Source: Salegentibacter salinarum (GTDB lineage Bacteria; Bacteroidota; Bacteroidia; Flavobacteriales; Flavobacteriaceae). Taken from it: a stretch of DNA of 64,000 nt. The notes beneath the pieces are model-generated. The model made no database searches. It was given only the letters and a program-made list of their open reading frames with translations, and was not told the origin of the DNA. Location: positions 186,001-250,000 of the forward strand of contig NZ_FUZC01000006.1 of the NCBI RefSeq assembly GCF_900168115.1, in the 5' to 3' direction. The position numbers were made by a program, and so were the translations under genes. Positions 34,617-42,626 of the stretch are shown piece by piece; position 1 is the stretch's first letter, and each line of letters begins with the position of its first letter.

Positions 34617-35408
34617 TTATTTTTTAAGATTAACGGGGATATCGCACACGGGTATGGGTTTCATTTTGTGTAAATTAGCACTATGCCGACTTTTATAAAT
34701 TTTGAAAACTTCGTGTTTCCTTCCATCAAAATCATCAGCAGTTTTTCCATTTTCGGCTTCTTTCATCGCCCATTCCAATTCAGGATAAGAGGCGCCAATT
34801 TGATCTTCATCGGTACGGCTGTCTCCAAAAAGTCCGTCGGTTGGTGCGGCACTTACAATGGCAGAACCAATTCCTAAAAATTTTGCAATTTCAGTAACTT
34901 CAGTTTTCATAAGATCGGCGATTGGGCTTAAGTCTACACCACCGTCTCCGTATTTTGTAAAAAACCCTACTCCAAAATCTTCTACTTTATTACCGGTTCC
35001 TGCAACGAGGTAGCCATGTAAGCCGGCAAAATAGTATAAAGTTGACATTCTTAATCTTGCCCGTGTATTTGCCAAAGTAAGATCTAAAGTGTCTGAAGCT
35101 TCAACCTGCGGAGCCGCTTTTTTAAATTCGTCAAAAACAGGAGTTAAGTCAACTTCCAGGTTAGTGACATTAGCATAATGTTGCTTTAACCAATCAATGT
35201 GCTGTTGAGCCCTGGTTACCTGGTCTGTATGCTGGTGAATTGGCATTTCAACACAAAGCGTACGCAAACCGGTTTTCGCACAAAGTGCTGAGGTTACTGC
35301 CGAGTCAATTCCGCCGCTTATTCCAAGCACAAAACCGTTCATTCCGGCATTTGTAGCGTATTCCTTTAACCAGTTAACTATGTGATCTACCACTTTTTCA
35401 GTTTGCAT
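34617..35408 (-). CDS. nadE: NAD+ synthetase, ammonia type
   Basis: 263 residues, the size of single-domain NadE. The PP-loop is SGGIDS at residues 31-36, followed by LCVEMPIHQHTDQVTRAQQH, NTRARLRMSTLYYFAGLHGY and GNKVEDFGVGFFTKYGDGGV. It amidates nicotinate adenine dinucleotide to NAD+. No glutaminase domain is present, so free ammonia is the nitrogen donor. It is divergent from gldB, with crossing promoters. Confidence 0.96.
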   Translation of the reverse strand: MQTEKVVDHIVNWLKEYATNAGMNGFVLGISGGIDSAVTSALCAKTGLRTLCVEMPIHQHTDQVTRAQQHIDWLKQHYANVTNLEVDLTPVFDEFKKAAPQVEASDTLDLTLANTRARLRMSTLYYFAGLHGYLVAGTGNKVEDFGVGFFTKYGDGGVDLSPIADLMKTEVTEIAKFLGIGSAIVSAAPTDGLFGDSRTDEDQIGASYPELEWAMKEAENGKTADDFDGRKHEVFKIYKSRHSANLHKMKPIPVCDIPVNLKK

Positions 35409-35411
35409 AAT

Positions 35412-35444
35412 TTTGGGTGATTAAGTTTGTAAATAATACCTTTG
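35412..35444 (+). promoter_or_regulatory. Promoter of gldB
   Basis: TTTG (35412-35415), then 21 nt, then TACCTTTG (35437-35444, fits TAnnTTTG) followed by C. The predicted start near 35451 gives a 57-nt leader. It overlaps the region used by the divergent nadE promoter. Confidence 0.6.
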
Positions 35445-35448
35445 CACA

Positions 35449-35456
35449 CAAATCTA
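35449..35456 (-). promoter_or_regulatory. -7 promoter box of nadE
   Basis: Reads TAGATTTG on the minus strand (fits TAnnTTTG), 40 nt upstream of the nadE ATG. Its start would fall near 35442, inside the gldB -7 box. The two promoters would therefore exclude each other. Confidence 0.45.
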
Positions 35457-35507
35457 CTATTTAAACATAATTATTAAAAGGGCAGGGCGTTAAAGCCTTC
35501 ATAAAGA

Positions 35508-36473
35508 ATGCCTATGTATAAAAAAATAATTTTCCTGCTTTGCACCATTGTTTTGGTTTCGTGCAATGAAGATGCTAAAATTGAAAAAGAGATCGCAGCA
35601 GTGCCGGTAGATTTTGAAGTGATACGTTTTGACCGTGAATTTGCCGAAGCTACGCCCCAAAAACTTATGGATTTAAAACAGGAATATCCGTTTTTGTTTC
35701 CGCAGCAGTTTTCAGATAGTGTTTGGATTGAAAAACTTAATGATACCATTCAGAAGGAAATAAATATTGAAGTAGGCAAGGAATTTTCTTCTTTTGAAAA
35801 TCAAAGGGCCCAACTCCATAGTCTTTTTCAGCATATAAAATATTATTTTCCGAAGTTTGAAGCACCAAAAGTATTTACGGTAACTTCTGAAGTTGATTAT
35901 AAAAATAAAGTAATTCTTCAGAATGATTATCTATTCATTTCCCTTGATACTTATTTGGGGGAAGAGCATCATTTCTATGTTGGGATACAGGAATTTTTAA
36001 AGAAGAATTTCAGAAAAGATCAAATAATCCCTGATGTTGCAAACGCTTATGCTGAAAAATATGTAGAAAGGCCAAAGTCCAGAACTTTCCTTGCACATAT
36101 GGTGTATTACGGGAAATTATTATACTTAAAAGATAAGTTTATTCCTGAAACCCCAGACTCTGAAAAAATAGGGTATACCGAAGAAGAATTTAGCTGGGCG
36201 CAAAAAAACGAAGCGCAAATATGGCGGTATTTTGTAGAAAATGAATTGTTTTTTGATACCGATACCGAACTTTATTCCCGGTTTTTATATCCTGCACCAT
36301 TTTCAAAATTCTACCTACAACTGGACGCCGAATCTCCCTCCAGACTTGGCCAGTATATAGGCTGGCAAATTGTGCGCAGCTATATGGATAAAACCGATGC
36401 ATCTTTAGAAGAGATGATAAATACAGATGCCGAAACGATATTTAATAAAGCGAATTTTAAACCAAGAAAGTAA
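35508..36473 (+). CDS. gldB: Gliding motility lipoprotein GldB
   Basis: 321 residues with a lipoprotein signal (MYKKIIFLLCTIVLVSC, Cys lipobox LVSC). The body matches GldB: VDFEVIRFDREFAEATPQKL, LKQEYPFLFPQQFSDSVW, PKSRTFLAHMVYYGKLLYLK and LYSRFLYPAPFSKFYLQLDA. GldB is needed for Bacteroidota gliding and type IX secretion machinery function. It overlaps gldC by one base (taATG). Two neighbouring starts (MPMYKK or MYKK) are possible. Confidence 0.94.
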   Translation: MPMYKKIIFLLCTIVLVSCNEDAKIEKEIAAVPVDFEVIRFDREFAEATPQKLMDLKQEYPFLFPQQFSDSVWIEKLNDTIQKEINIEVGKEFSSFENQRAQLHSLFQHIKYYFPKFEAPKVFTVTSEVDYKNKVILQNDYLFISLDTYLGEEHHFYVGIQEFLKKNFRKDQIIPDVANAYAEKYVERPKSRTFLAHMVYYGKLLYLKDKFIPETPDSEKIGYTEEEFSWAQKNEAQIWRYFVENELFFDTDTELYSRFLYPAPFSKFYLQLDAESPSRLGQYIGWQIVRSYMDKTDASLEEMINTDAETIFNKANFKPRK

Positions 36474-36811
36474 TGTCAGAATTTAAGAAATCAGAAATAA
36501 ATATAGAGGTAGTAACCGATGAAAATCGTGTGCCTGAAGGAATTACCTGGAGTGCCGAAGACGGGAACGTTTATAAAGAAGATGCCAAGGCGTTAATGCT
36601 TTCTGTATGGGACAGCAAATCGCAGGAAACACTGCGTATAGATCTTTGGACCAAAGATATGCCGGTGGATGAAATGAAGAAATTCTTTCACCAAACCCTG
36701 GTTTCTATGAGTGATACTTTTAACCGTGCCACCCAGGACGAAAAAATGACTGCTACAATGAAAGATTTTTGCGATTACTTTGCTGAAAAGCTTGAAATCA
36801 CTCAAAAGTAA
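36473..36811 (+). CDS. gldC: Gliding motility protein GldC
   Basis: 112 residues. MSEFKKSEINIEVVTDENRV, PEGITWSAEDGNVYKEDAKA and TLRIDLWTKDMPVDEMKKFF match the GldC family, a soluble protein that supports gliding but is not strictly essential in Flavobacterium johnsoniae. It starts on the last base of the gldB stop, so the two are translationally coupled. Confidence 0.94.
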   Translation: MSEFKKSEINIEVVTDENRVPEGITWSAEDGNVYKEDAKALMLSVWDSKSQETLRIDLWTKDMPVDEMKKFFHQTLVSMSDTFNRATQDEKMTATMKDFCDYFAEKLEITQK

Positions 36812-36860
36812 ACTATCTTGAGGAGACCTGTTTTTAGGGATAATCTTTTAGCGAATAACT

Positions 36861-37229
36861 TTGGAAAAACTCATTTTTGTATACAACGCGTATTCCGGTA
36901 CCCGACACGTGGTGCTGGATGCGCTGCATAAATTAATTAGGCCTAATGCTTATGCCTGTAGTATTTGCAAAGTTACCCACGGAGTCTTTTCTGAAAATTC
37001 CCGATGGAAAAAATACAGGCAGGCTTCAGAAGTTGAAATGGAATTTTTGCATATAGATAAATTTCAGAAGCGGTATGCTTCCAAATTCGGGTATAAATAT
37101 ACTTTTCCTATAGTCTTGTGGGAAGATGAAGGTGAAATGGGGATTTTTATTTCTACAGAAGAATTAGAGCGAATTAAAAACGAGAAAGATCTTATTAAGA
37201 TTGTAGAAGAAAGACTTTTAATTGATTAA
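36861..37229 (+). CDS. Conserved hypothetical protein with CxxC motif
   Basis: 122 residues from a TTG start; family function not known to me. It opens [20 protein letters not shown] and has a Cys pair in [20 protein letters not shown] (CSIC), then [14 protein letters not shown] and [20 protein letters not shown]. The fold may be thioredoxin-like, since a CxxC lies after the first beta-helix unit; that is speculative. A sequence fitting TAnnTTTG (36856-36863) overlaps the start codon. Its stop overlaps the end of the convergent engB by 4 nt. Confidence 0.8.
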   Translation: MEKLIFVYNAYSGTRHVVLDALHKLIRPNAYACSICKVTHGVFSENSRWKKYRQASEVEMEFLHIDKFQKRYASKFGYKYTFPIVLWEDEGEMGIFISTEELERIKNEKDLIKIVEERLLID

Positions 37230-37840
37230 CCAGACGAAGAAGAATTCAGCTCAGTATTTATTGCTTCAATATAATCCAGAATCTCCTCCTGCCCTAATTT
37301 TGAAGTGGCAGAGCTAATAAAGAATTCGGGCATTTCTTCCCAGCTTTCCAGCATTTTTTCCTGGTAAAAATTAATATTTCTTTCCAGGGCTTTTGGTTTC
37401 ATTTTATCGGCTTTGGTAAAAATGATACAAAAAGGAACATTGTGCTCACCAAGCCACTGCATAAATTCCATATCTATAGGTTGGGGCTCGTGGCGGCTGT
37501 CTATAAGTACAAAAGCACAAACCATTTGGGCTCGTTTTTCAAAATAAGCCGTAATAAATTTCTGAAAAGTCCTTTTTGTAGATTTAGAAACTTTTGCATA
37601 ACCGTAACCGGGCAAGTCTACCAAATGCCAGTTCTTATTGATCAAAAAATGATTAATAAGTTGGGTTTTTCCGGGTTTGGCCGAGGTTTTAGCAAGAGCT
37701 TTCCTGCCGGTAAGCATATTTATTAAAGAAGACTTCCCAACATTACTGCGGCCAATAAAAGCGTATTCCGGCAGTTTGCTATCGGGGCATTGGTCTACCC
37801 GCGTATTGCTCACCACAAATTCAGCCGACTTAATTTTCAT
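37226..37840 (-). CDS. engB: Ribosome biogenesis GTP-binding protein EngB/YsxC
   Basis: 204 residues. The GTPase motifs are G1 [11 protein letters not shown]2 region [16 protein letters not shown]3 [10 protein letters not shown]4 TKADK and G5 SSATSK, the order and spacing of the EngB (YihA/YsxC) family. It assists late assembly of the 50S subunit and is essential in several bacteria. It is convergent with the CxxC protein gene. Confidence 0.96.
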   Translation of the reverse strand: MKIKSAEFVVSNTRVDQCPDSKLPEYAFIGRSNVGKSSLINMLTGRKALAKTSAKPGKTQLINHFLINKNWHLVDLPGYGYAKVSKSTKRTFQKFITAYFEKRAQMVCAFVLIDSRHEPQPIDMEFMQWLGEHNVPFCIIFTKADKMKPKALERNINFYQEKMLESWEEMPEFFISSATSKLGQEEILDYIEAINTELNSSSSG

Positions 37841-37904
37841 CTTAAAATGTTTAAAAGTAATATTTGAAAGAGACTTAAATGAGATTTTAAGTCTTTAAAC
37901 TGTC

Positions 37905-38672
37905 TTATTTAAAATTCCGTTTTTTCAGCCAGTCGTGAAGCAACTCGTTAAAAATATTAGGATGTTCCATCATCGCAGCGTGACCGCATTTATCTACCCA
38001 GTAAAGATCGGCATCGGGAAGTAAGCGGTGAAAATCTTCAGCTACTTCTGGCGGAGTAACATTATCATCTTTTCCCCAAATTATACAGGTTGGTGTTTTC
38101 ATTTTTGGTAAATCCTTGGCCATATTATGTCGAATGGCACTTTTTGCAATAGCAAGGGTTTTTACCAGTTTATTACGATCGCTTACCGTTTCGTAAACTT
38201 CGTCTACCACTTCTTTTGTTGCAACTTTAGGATCGTAAAATACATCCTGGGCTTTTTTCTTTATAAATTCATAATCACCACGGCGCGGATAGCTCTCACC
38301 CATGGAATTTTCATAAAGTCCGGAGCTTCCGGTAATTACTAAACCCTGTACAATTTCGGGATATAATTTAGTGGCCAGTAAAGCAATATGTCCGCCAAGG
38401 GAGTTTCCCAGGAGAATTACTTTATCGTACCCTTTATAATCTACAAATTCTTTTAAATATTTAGCAAAAGTCTGTACGCTGGTTTTAAGTAGCGACATGG
38501 AATAGAGGGGCAGTTCTGGAATCACCACTTTATAACCATGCTTCGGAAAATATTCTGTAACCCCATCAAAGTTACTTAAACCGCCCATAAGTCCGTGTAA
38601 AATAACTATCGGGGTTCCTTCTCCTTGCTCCAGGTACGTAAACTTTCCCTCTTGCCTTAAATTATTCTTCAT
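37905..38672 (-). CDS. Alpha/beta hydrolase
   Basis: 255 residues. The oxyanion-side HGLMGG follows strand 3; the nucleophile is Ser91 in LLGNSLGGHIAL, the acid probably Asp in WGKDDNVTPP and the base His in CGHAAMMEHP. A lid (residues ~120-180) separates them. Substrate is unknown; esterase, lipase or C-C hydrolase are possible. It is divergent from mraZ across a 280-nt region. Confidence 0.9.
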   Translation of the reverse strand: MKNNLRQEGKFTYLEQGEGTPIVILHGLMGGLSNFDGVTEYFPKHGYKVVIPELPLYSMSLLKTSVQTFAKYLKEFVDYKGYDKVILLGNSLGGHIALLATKLYPEIVQGLVITGSSGLYENSMGESYPRRGDYEFIKKKAQDVFYDPKVATKEVVDEVYETVSDRNKLVKTLAIAKSAIRHNMAKDLPKMKTPTCIIWGKDDNVTPPEVAEDFHRLLPDADLYWVDKCGHAAMMEHPNIFNELLHDWLKKRNFK

Positions 38673-38697
38673 TGATTGGCTTTGCGGTTAGCAATCG

Positions 38698-38705
38698 CAA
38701 ATATA
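38698..38705 (-). promoter_or_regulatory. -7 promoter box of the alpha/beta hydrolase gene
   Basis: Reads TATATTTG on the minus strand (fits TAnnTTTG), 25 nt upstream of the ATG at 38672. An inverted repeat AATCGC (38693-38698) and GCGATT (38706-38711) brackets it, which could be an operator. Confidence 0.45.
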
Positions 38706-38832
38706 GCGATTTCATTACAAGTATAATCATTTTTGAGAAATAGCAAAGCCATTTAAGAAATGCATTTCTTCCTTCATTTTTAAAATTTTTAACACCAAAA
38801 ACGCAATAAAAACCAAGCCTCTGAAACCTAAA

Positions 38833-38848
38833 CAAATAGCGCTATTTG
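38833..38848 (+). promoter_or_regulatory. Perfect 16-bp palindrome between hydrolase and mraZ
   Basis: CAAATAGCGCTATTTG is its own reverse complement with no spacer, as expected for a dimeric regulator site. It lies 43 nt upstream of the first GTGGTA box and midway in the 280-nt divergent region. The binding protein is unknown. Confidence 0.4.
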
Positions 38849-38890
38849 ATAGTCTTTCAGCTAAATACAGTGGAGAAACTTATCAACAAA

Positions 38891-38958
38891 GTGGTAGAAT
38901 GTGGTAAAATGTGGTAAAATTTTCAATATATTTGACTCTATAAAGTATACAAGTGGTA
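38891..38958 (+). promoter_or_regulatory. MraZ-type operator: four GTGGTA boxes
   Basis: GTGGTA occurs at 38891, 38901 and 38911, exactly 10 bp apart, and again at 38953, where it supplies the mraZ GTG start. MraZ is known to bind short G-rich direct repeats with a 10-bp period (TGGGN in E. coli, AAAGTG-type in Mycoplasma) before its own gene. The three boxes overlap the -33 area of the promoter at 38927-38934, which suits repression. Confidence 0.75.
38927..38934 (+). promoter_or_regulatory. -7 box of the mraZ/dcw promoter
   Basis: TATATTTG fits TAnnTTTG and lies 18 nt before the GTG start. Three GTGGTA boxes occupy the -33 zone, so RNA polymerase and MraZ would compete. The predicted start is near 38941, giving a leader of only about 12 nt. 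Confidence 0.55.
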
Positions 38959-39420
38959 AACCTCATTGGAACATACGAATGTAAAGCAGATGCCAAGGGC
39001 CGGTTAATGGTTCCTTCAGCATTAAAAAAGCAGCTTGCGCCTATGTTGCAAGATGGTTTTGTGCTAAAGCGTTCGGTTTTTCAACCTTGTTTGGAATTGT
39101 ATCCAATGCAGGAATGGAATGTTTTAATGCAGAAAATTAACGGGCTCAACCGCTTCAAAAAGAAGAACAACGATTTTATTAGAAAATTTCAGGCAGGTGT
39201 GAAGATGGTGGAAGTAGATTCTAACGGGAGACTTTTAATCCCGAAAGATCTTGTGGGATTTGCCGGGATCAATAAAGAGATCGTGCTTTCTTCCGCAGTG
39301 AATATTATAGAGATCTGGGATAAGGATAAATACGAAAACACCATTGATGAAACTTCAGATGATTTTGCTGAATTGGCTGAAGAAGTGATGGGAAACGATG
39401 ATTTAGATGCAATATCATAA
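38953..39420 (+). CDS. mraZ: Transcriptional regulator MraZ
   Basis: 155 residues from a GTG start. Two AbrB-like SpoVT repeats: LIGTYECKADAKGRLMVPSA (residues 4-23) and KMVEVDSNGRLLIPKDLVGF. The hallmark D-x-K/N-GR appears in both. It heads the dcw cluster and represses it in E. coli by binding repeats before its own gene, and such repeats are present here. It overlaps rsmH by 14 nt. Confidence 0.97.
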   Translation: MVNLIGTYECKADAKGRLMVPSALKKQLAPMLQDGFVLKRSVFQPCLELYPMQEWNVLMQKINGLNRFKKKNNDFIRKFQAGVKMVEVDSNGRLLIPKDLVGFAGINKEIVLSSAVNIIEIWDKDKYENTIDETSDDFAELAEEVMGNDDLDAIS

Positions 39421-40303
39421 TCCGGTTTTATTAAAAGAGTCAGTAGACGGCCTTAATATTAAGGAAGATGGTGTGTATGTCGATGTCACGTTTGGTGGTG
39501 GTGGTCATTCCCGGGAGATTTTAAGCAGGCTCGGGCCAAAAGGAAAGCTTTTTGGTTTTGATCAGGATAAAGATGCTTTACAAAACACCATTGAAGATTC
39601 TCGGTTTACGCTAATTCACGAGAACTTCAGGTTCTTGAAAAGATTTTTGAGGTTTTACGGAATTAAAGAAGTAGATGGAATTTTAGGTGATTTTGGAGTT
39701 TCCTCGCATCAGTTTAATGAAGCTGAAAGAGGTTTTTCAACCCGTTTTGATGCGCGCCTTGATATGAGAATGAACCAGGGAAGCAAATTGAGCGCTTACG
39801 AAGTGATTAATGAATATGGTGAAGAGCAACTTAAAATGTTGTTTTACGATTATGCCGATTTAAAGAATGCACCAAAACTGGCAAGCTTGATTGTTGAGGC
39901 AAGAAAAGAAAAGCCAATAGAAAGCAGTGAGCAGCTAAACGATTTGCTGAAACCGCACCTTTTTAAAGGAAAAGAAAATAAGATCCTGGCGCAGATCTAC
40001 CAGGCAATTCGTATAGAAGTAAACCAGGAAATTGAAGCTTTAAAAGAGTTTTTGAAGCAAACCGAAGAGCTGGTGGTGAAAAACGGGAGAATTAGTCTTA
40101 TTTCTTACCACTCACTGGAAGATAGATTGGTGAAGCGATATATAAGAAGCGGATTGTTTGAAGGTGAACCCGAAAAAGATTTCTACGGAAATATTTCAGT
40201 TCCCTTTAAAAAAGTGGGCGGACTTATAGTGCCTTCGGCGGAAGAAATTAAGGAGAATAACAGGGCAAGAAGTGCCAAGCTAAGAGTAGCTAAGAAATTA
40301 TAG
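39407..40303 (+). CDS. rsmH: 16S rRNA m4C1402 methyltransferase RsmH
   Basis: 298 residues. The N-terminal MQYHNPVLLKESVDGLNIKE, the SAM-binding VDVTFGGGGHSREILSRLGP, LGDFGVSSHQFNEAERGFST with RFDARLDMRMNQG, and the C-terminal LISYHSLEDRLVKRYIRSG are all characteristic (formerly MraW). It N4-methylates C1402 in the 30S P site. It overlaps mraZ by 14 nt and is followed by the FtsL-like gene. Confidence 0.97.
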   Translation: MQYHNPVLLKESVDGLNIKEDGVYVDVTFGGGGHSREILSRLGPKGKLFGFDQDKDALQNTIEDSRFTLIHENFRFLKRFLRFYGIKEVDGILGDFGVSSHQFNEAERGFSTRFDARLDMRMNQGSKLSAYEVINEYGEEQLKMLFYDYADLKNAPKLASLIVEARKEKPIESSEQLNDLLKPHLFKGKENKILAQIYQAIRIEVNQEIEALKEFLKQTEELVVKNGRISLISYHSLEDRLVKRYIRSGLFEGEPEKDFYGNISVPFKKVGGLIVPSAEEIKENNRARSAKLRVAKKL

Positions 40304-40317
40304 TTTTTTGAAACTTT

Positions 40318-40635
40318 ATGAAAAAAGGTTTTTACAACATACTACGGGCTAATTTTCTTATTAGCAGGGATGCGGTAAACAACTGGCGCTTTATAGTTTT
40401 TTGTACGCTACTCGCTATTATTATGATTGCGAGTTCGCACAGTGCAGAAAGGAAGGTGCATAAAATTGCAAAACTTCATACAGAAGTAAGAGAATTAAAA
40501 AGTGAGTTTGTAGATCGCCGTTCAGCGCTTATGCGAATTAAAATGGAATCTACAATTACACAAAAAATGAAAGACAGGGGAATTCTCCCTTCCGAGAATC
40601 CTCCCTATAAAATAAAAGTGAATATAAAGGAGTAA
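40318..40635 (+). CDS. ftsL: FtsL-like division protein
   Basis: 105 residues: an N-terminal cytosolic stretch, one membrane helix (FIVFCTLLAIIMIASSHSAE, about residues 24-43), then a coiled coil (VHKIAKLHTEVRELKSEFVD, RRSALMRIKMESTITQKMKD). The topology and the position between rsmH and ftsI match FtsL, which forms the FtsQLB subcomplex activating septal synthesis. Sequence identity to FtsL is generally weak, so position carries the call. It overlaps the ftsI start by one base. Confidence 0.85.
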   Translation: MKKGFYNILRANFLISRDAVNNWRFIVFCTLLAIIMIASSHSAERKVHKIAKLHTEVRELKSEFVDRRSALMRIKMESTITQKMKDRGILPSENPPYKIKVNIKE

Positions 40636-42626
40636 TGGCTACATCTGAAAAAGGCATATTGAATAGATTATACGTGGTTGCGGCCTGTATGTTCATTTTC
40701 GCCGTTGGGGTAGGCGTGAAGCTGCTGGATATTCAGTTTGTGGAAGGCGACCATTACCGTAACCTGGCTGAAGAACGCACAGTGCGAAGTTTTAAAATTC
40801 CTGCCAGTCGAGGAAATCTTTACGATGCCAAGGGTAACCTTTTAGCGACTTCAGTTCCTAAGTATGATATACGGTTTGATGCGGTAACCGTTTCAGATAA
40901 AAATTTTCAGGAAAATATAGTTCCACTTTCCAATAATCTTACTGAAATGTTCGGGAAATCGGCTGCTTATTGGTCTCAATATATAAGGCAGGCAAGAGCT
41001 AATGGTCAGCGTTATTTACCTATTGCTAAAAATCTTGGCTATTCAGAATATATGAAAGTGAAAAGCTTTCCAATGTTCAATTTGGGAACTTATAGAGGCG
41101 GAATGATTGTAGAGCAAAGAACGGTTCGTGAACACCCGCTTGGTAAAATGGGAGAGCGAACGGTTGGTTACGAACGCCAGGACGAAAACGGATATTTTAC
41201 CCGGGTTGGTCTTGAAGGGGCGTTTAGTTCTTATTTAAGAGGAACCGATGGCCGCCGATTAAAACAAAAAATTGCCAAAGGCCAGTGGAAACCTATAAGC
41301 GATAATAACGAGGTAGAGCCAAAAGATGGGTACGATGTGATCTCTACCATCGATGTGAATATTCAGGATATTGCGCATCACGCGTTGCTGAAACAACTTG
41401 AATATTTTGAAGCCGATCACGGTACTGTGGTAGTAATGGAAACCAAAACTGGTGAGATCAAAGCAATGTCTAATCTTGGTCGCACCGAGACCGGATCTTA
41501 TTTTGAAAAAAGAAATTATGCGGTTTACGAATCCCACGAACCGGGTTCAACGTTTAAACTAATGGCGATGACTGCTGCGCTGGAAGATAATGTAATAGAC
41601 ACGAGCTCGGTTATAGATACCGAAAACGGCGTGGTAAGATATTATGGAAGGCCCGTGAGGGATTCCCGACACGGGGGCTATGGGAAGATTTCTGCTGCGA
41701 AAGCTTTTGAAGTTTCTTCCAATACCGCATTTACAAAAATTATCACCGAAGGTTATAAAGATAACCCGGCCAAATTCGTAGATCGGTTATACGATATGGG
41801 TTTAAACAGTAAAATAGGCCTGGATATAAAAGGAGAGGGATCGCCAAGAATTCCACATCCCAACGATAAAAACTGGAACGGTTTAAGCCTACCGTGGATG
41901 GCCTTTGGATACGGAGTTTCAATAACACCTTTACAAACCTTAAACTTTTACAACGCGATTGCCAATAATGGCGAAATGGTAAAGCCAAGGTTTATTAAAG
42001 AGGTGAAAGAGTGGGATAAAAGTATTTTAAAGGTTGAGCGGGAAGTAATGAATCCAAGGATTTGTTCCCCTGAAACCGCTAAAAAACTTCAGAAAATGAT
42101 GCAGCAAACCGTTGAAAGAGGTACGGCTGCAAATATTTATACGCCTAACTTTTCTATGGCCGGAAAAACAGGAACCTGCCAGGTAGAATACTGGATAGAA
42201 CCGGGAAGATATATTTCCTCTTTCGCGGGCTATTTTCCTGCCGAGGATCCTAAATATTCCTGTATTGTGATTATTCATAAGCCTAATAAAAGCAAAGGCT
42301 ACTATGGAAATATCGTTGCAGCACCGGTTTTCAAACAAATCGCGCAAAAGATTTATACCGATACCCCGGTGATGGACACGCTGCCTTCGCTTGATATTCA
42401 AAATGATAAAGTTACAGATGATTTTGAGGCGTATTTCGCAAAAATAGATAATGAAAAAATTGTGATGCCAGATGTAACCGGAATGCCGGCTATGGATGCG
42501 GTTTCACTCTTGGAAAATCTTGGCTTAAAAGTGATTTTCCAGGGAACGGGAAAAGTTAGCGGGCAATCAATTTCGGCAGGACAGAAAATAAAAACTAATC
42601 AACGAGTAAATTTAAATATAGGTTGA
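40635..42626 (+). CDS. ftsI: Septal peptidoglycan transpeptidase FtsI with PASTA
   Basis: 663 residues. An N-terminal membrane anchor (LYVVAACMFIFAVGVGVKLL) and the pedestal domain (RTVRSFKIPASRGNLYDAKG) precede the transpeptidase with SxxK at Ser305 (EPGSTFKLM), SxN (EVSSNTAF) and KTG (MAGKTGTCQVEYW). The C-terminal ~55 residues are a PASTA domain (VMPDVTGMPAMDAVSLLENL), more usual in Gram-positive PBPs but common in Bacteroidota. Its stop overlaps the murE TTG start by 4 nt. Confidence 0.97.
   Translation: MATSEKGILNRLYVVAACMFIFAVGVGVKLLDIQFVEGDHYRNLAEERTVRSFKIPASRGNLYDAKGNLLATSVPKYDIRFDAVTVSDKNFQENIVPLSNNLTEMFGKSAAYWSQYIRQARANGQRYLPIAKNLGYSEYMKVKSFPMFNLGTYRGGMIVEQRTVREHPLGKMGERTVGYERQDENGYFTRVGLEGAFSSYLRGTDGRRLKQKIAKGQWKPISDNNEVEPKDGYDVISTIDVNIQDIAHHALLKQLEYFEADHGTVVVMETKTGEIKAMSNLGRTETGSYFEKRNYAVYESHEPGSTFKLMAMTAALEDNVIDTSSVIDTENGVVRYYGRPVRDSRHGGYGKISAAKAFEVSSNTAFTKIITEGYKDNPAKFVDRLYDMGLNSKIGLDIKGEGSPRIPHPNDKNWNGLSLPWMAFGYGVSITPLQTLNFYNAIANNGEMVKPRFIKEVKEWDKSILKVEREVMNPRICSPETAKKLQKMMQQTVERGTAANIYTPNFSMAGKTGTCQVEYWIEPGRYISSFAGYFPAEDPKYSCIVIIHKPNKSKGYYGNIVAAPVFKQIAQKIYTDTPVMDTLPSLDIQNDKVTDDFEAYFAKIDNEKIVMPDVTGMPAMDAVSLLENLGLKVIFQGTGKVSGQSISAGQKIKTNQRVNLNIG

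Noticed and set aside
38881-38920. CRISPR-like short direct repeats before mraZ
   Set aside because: The 10-bp unit without spacers is a regulator binding array, not a CRISPR array.
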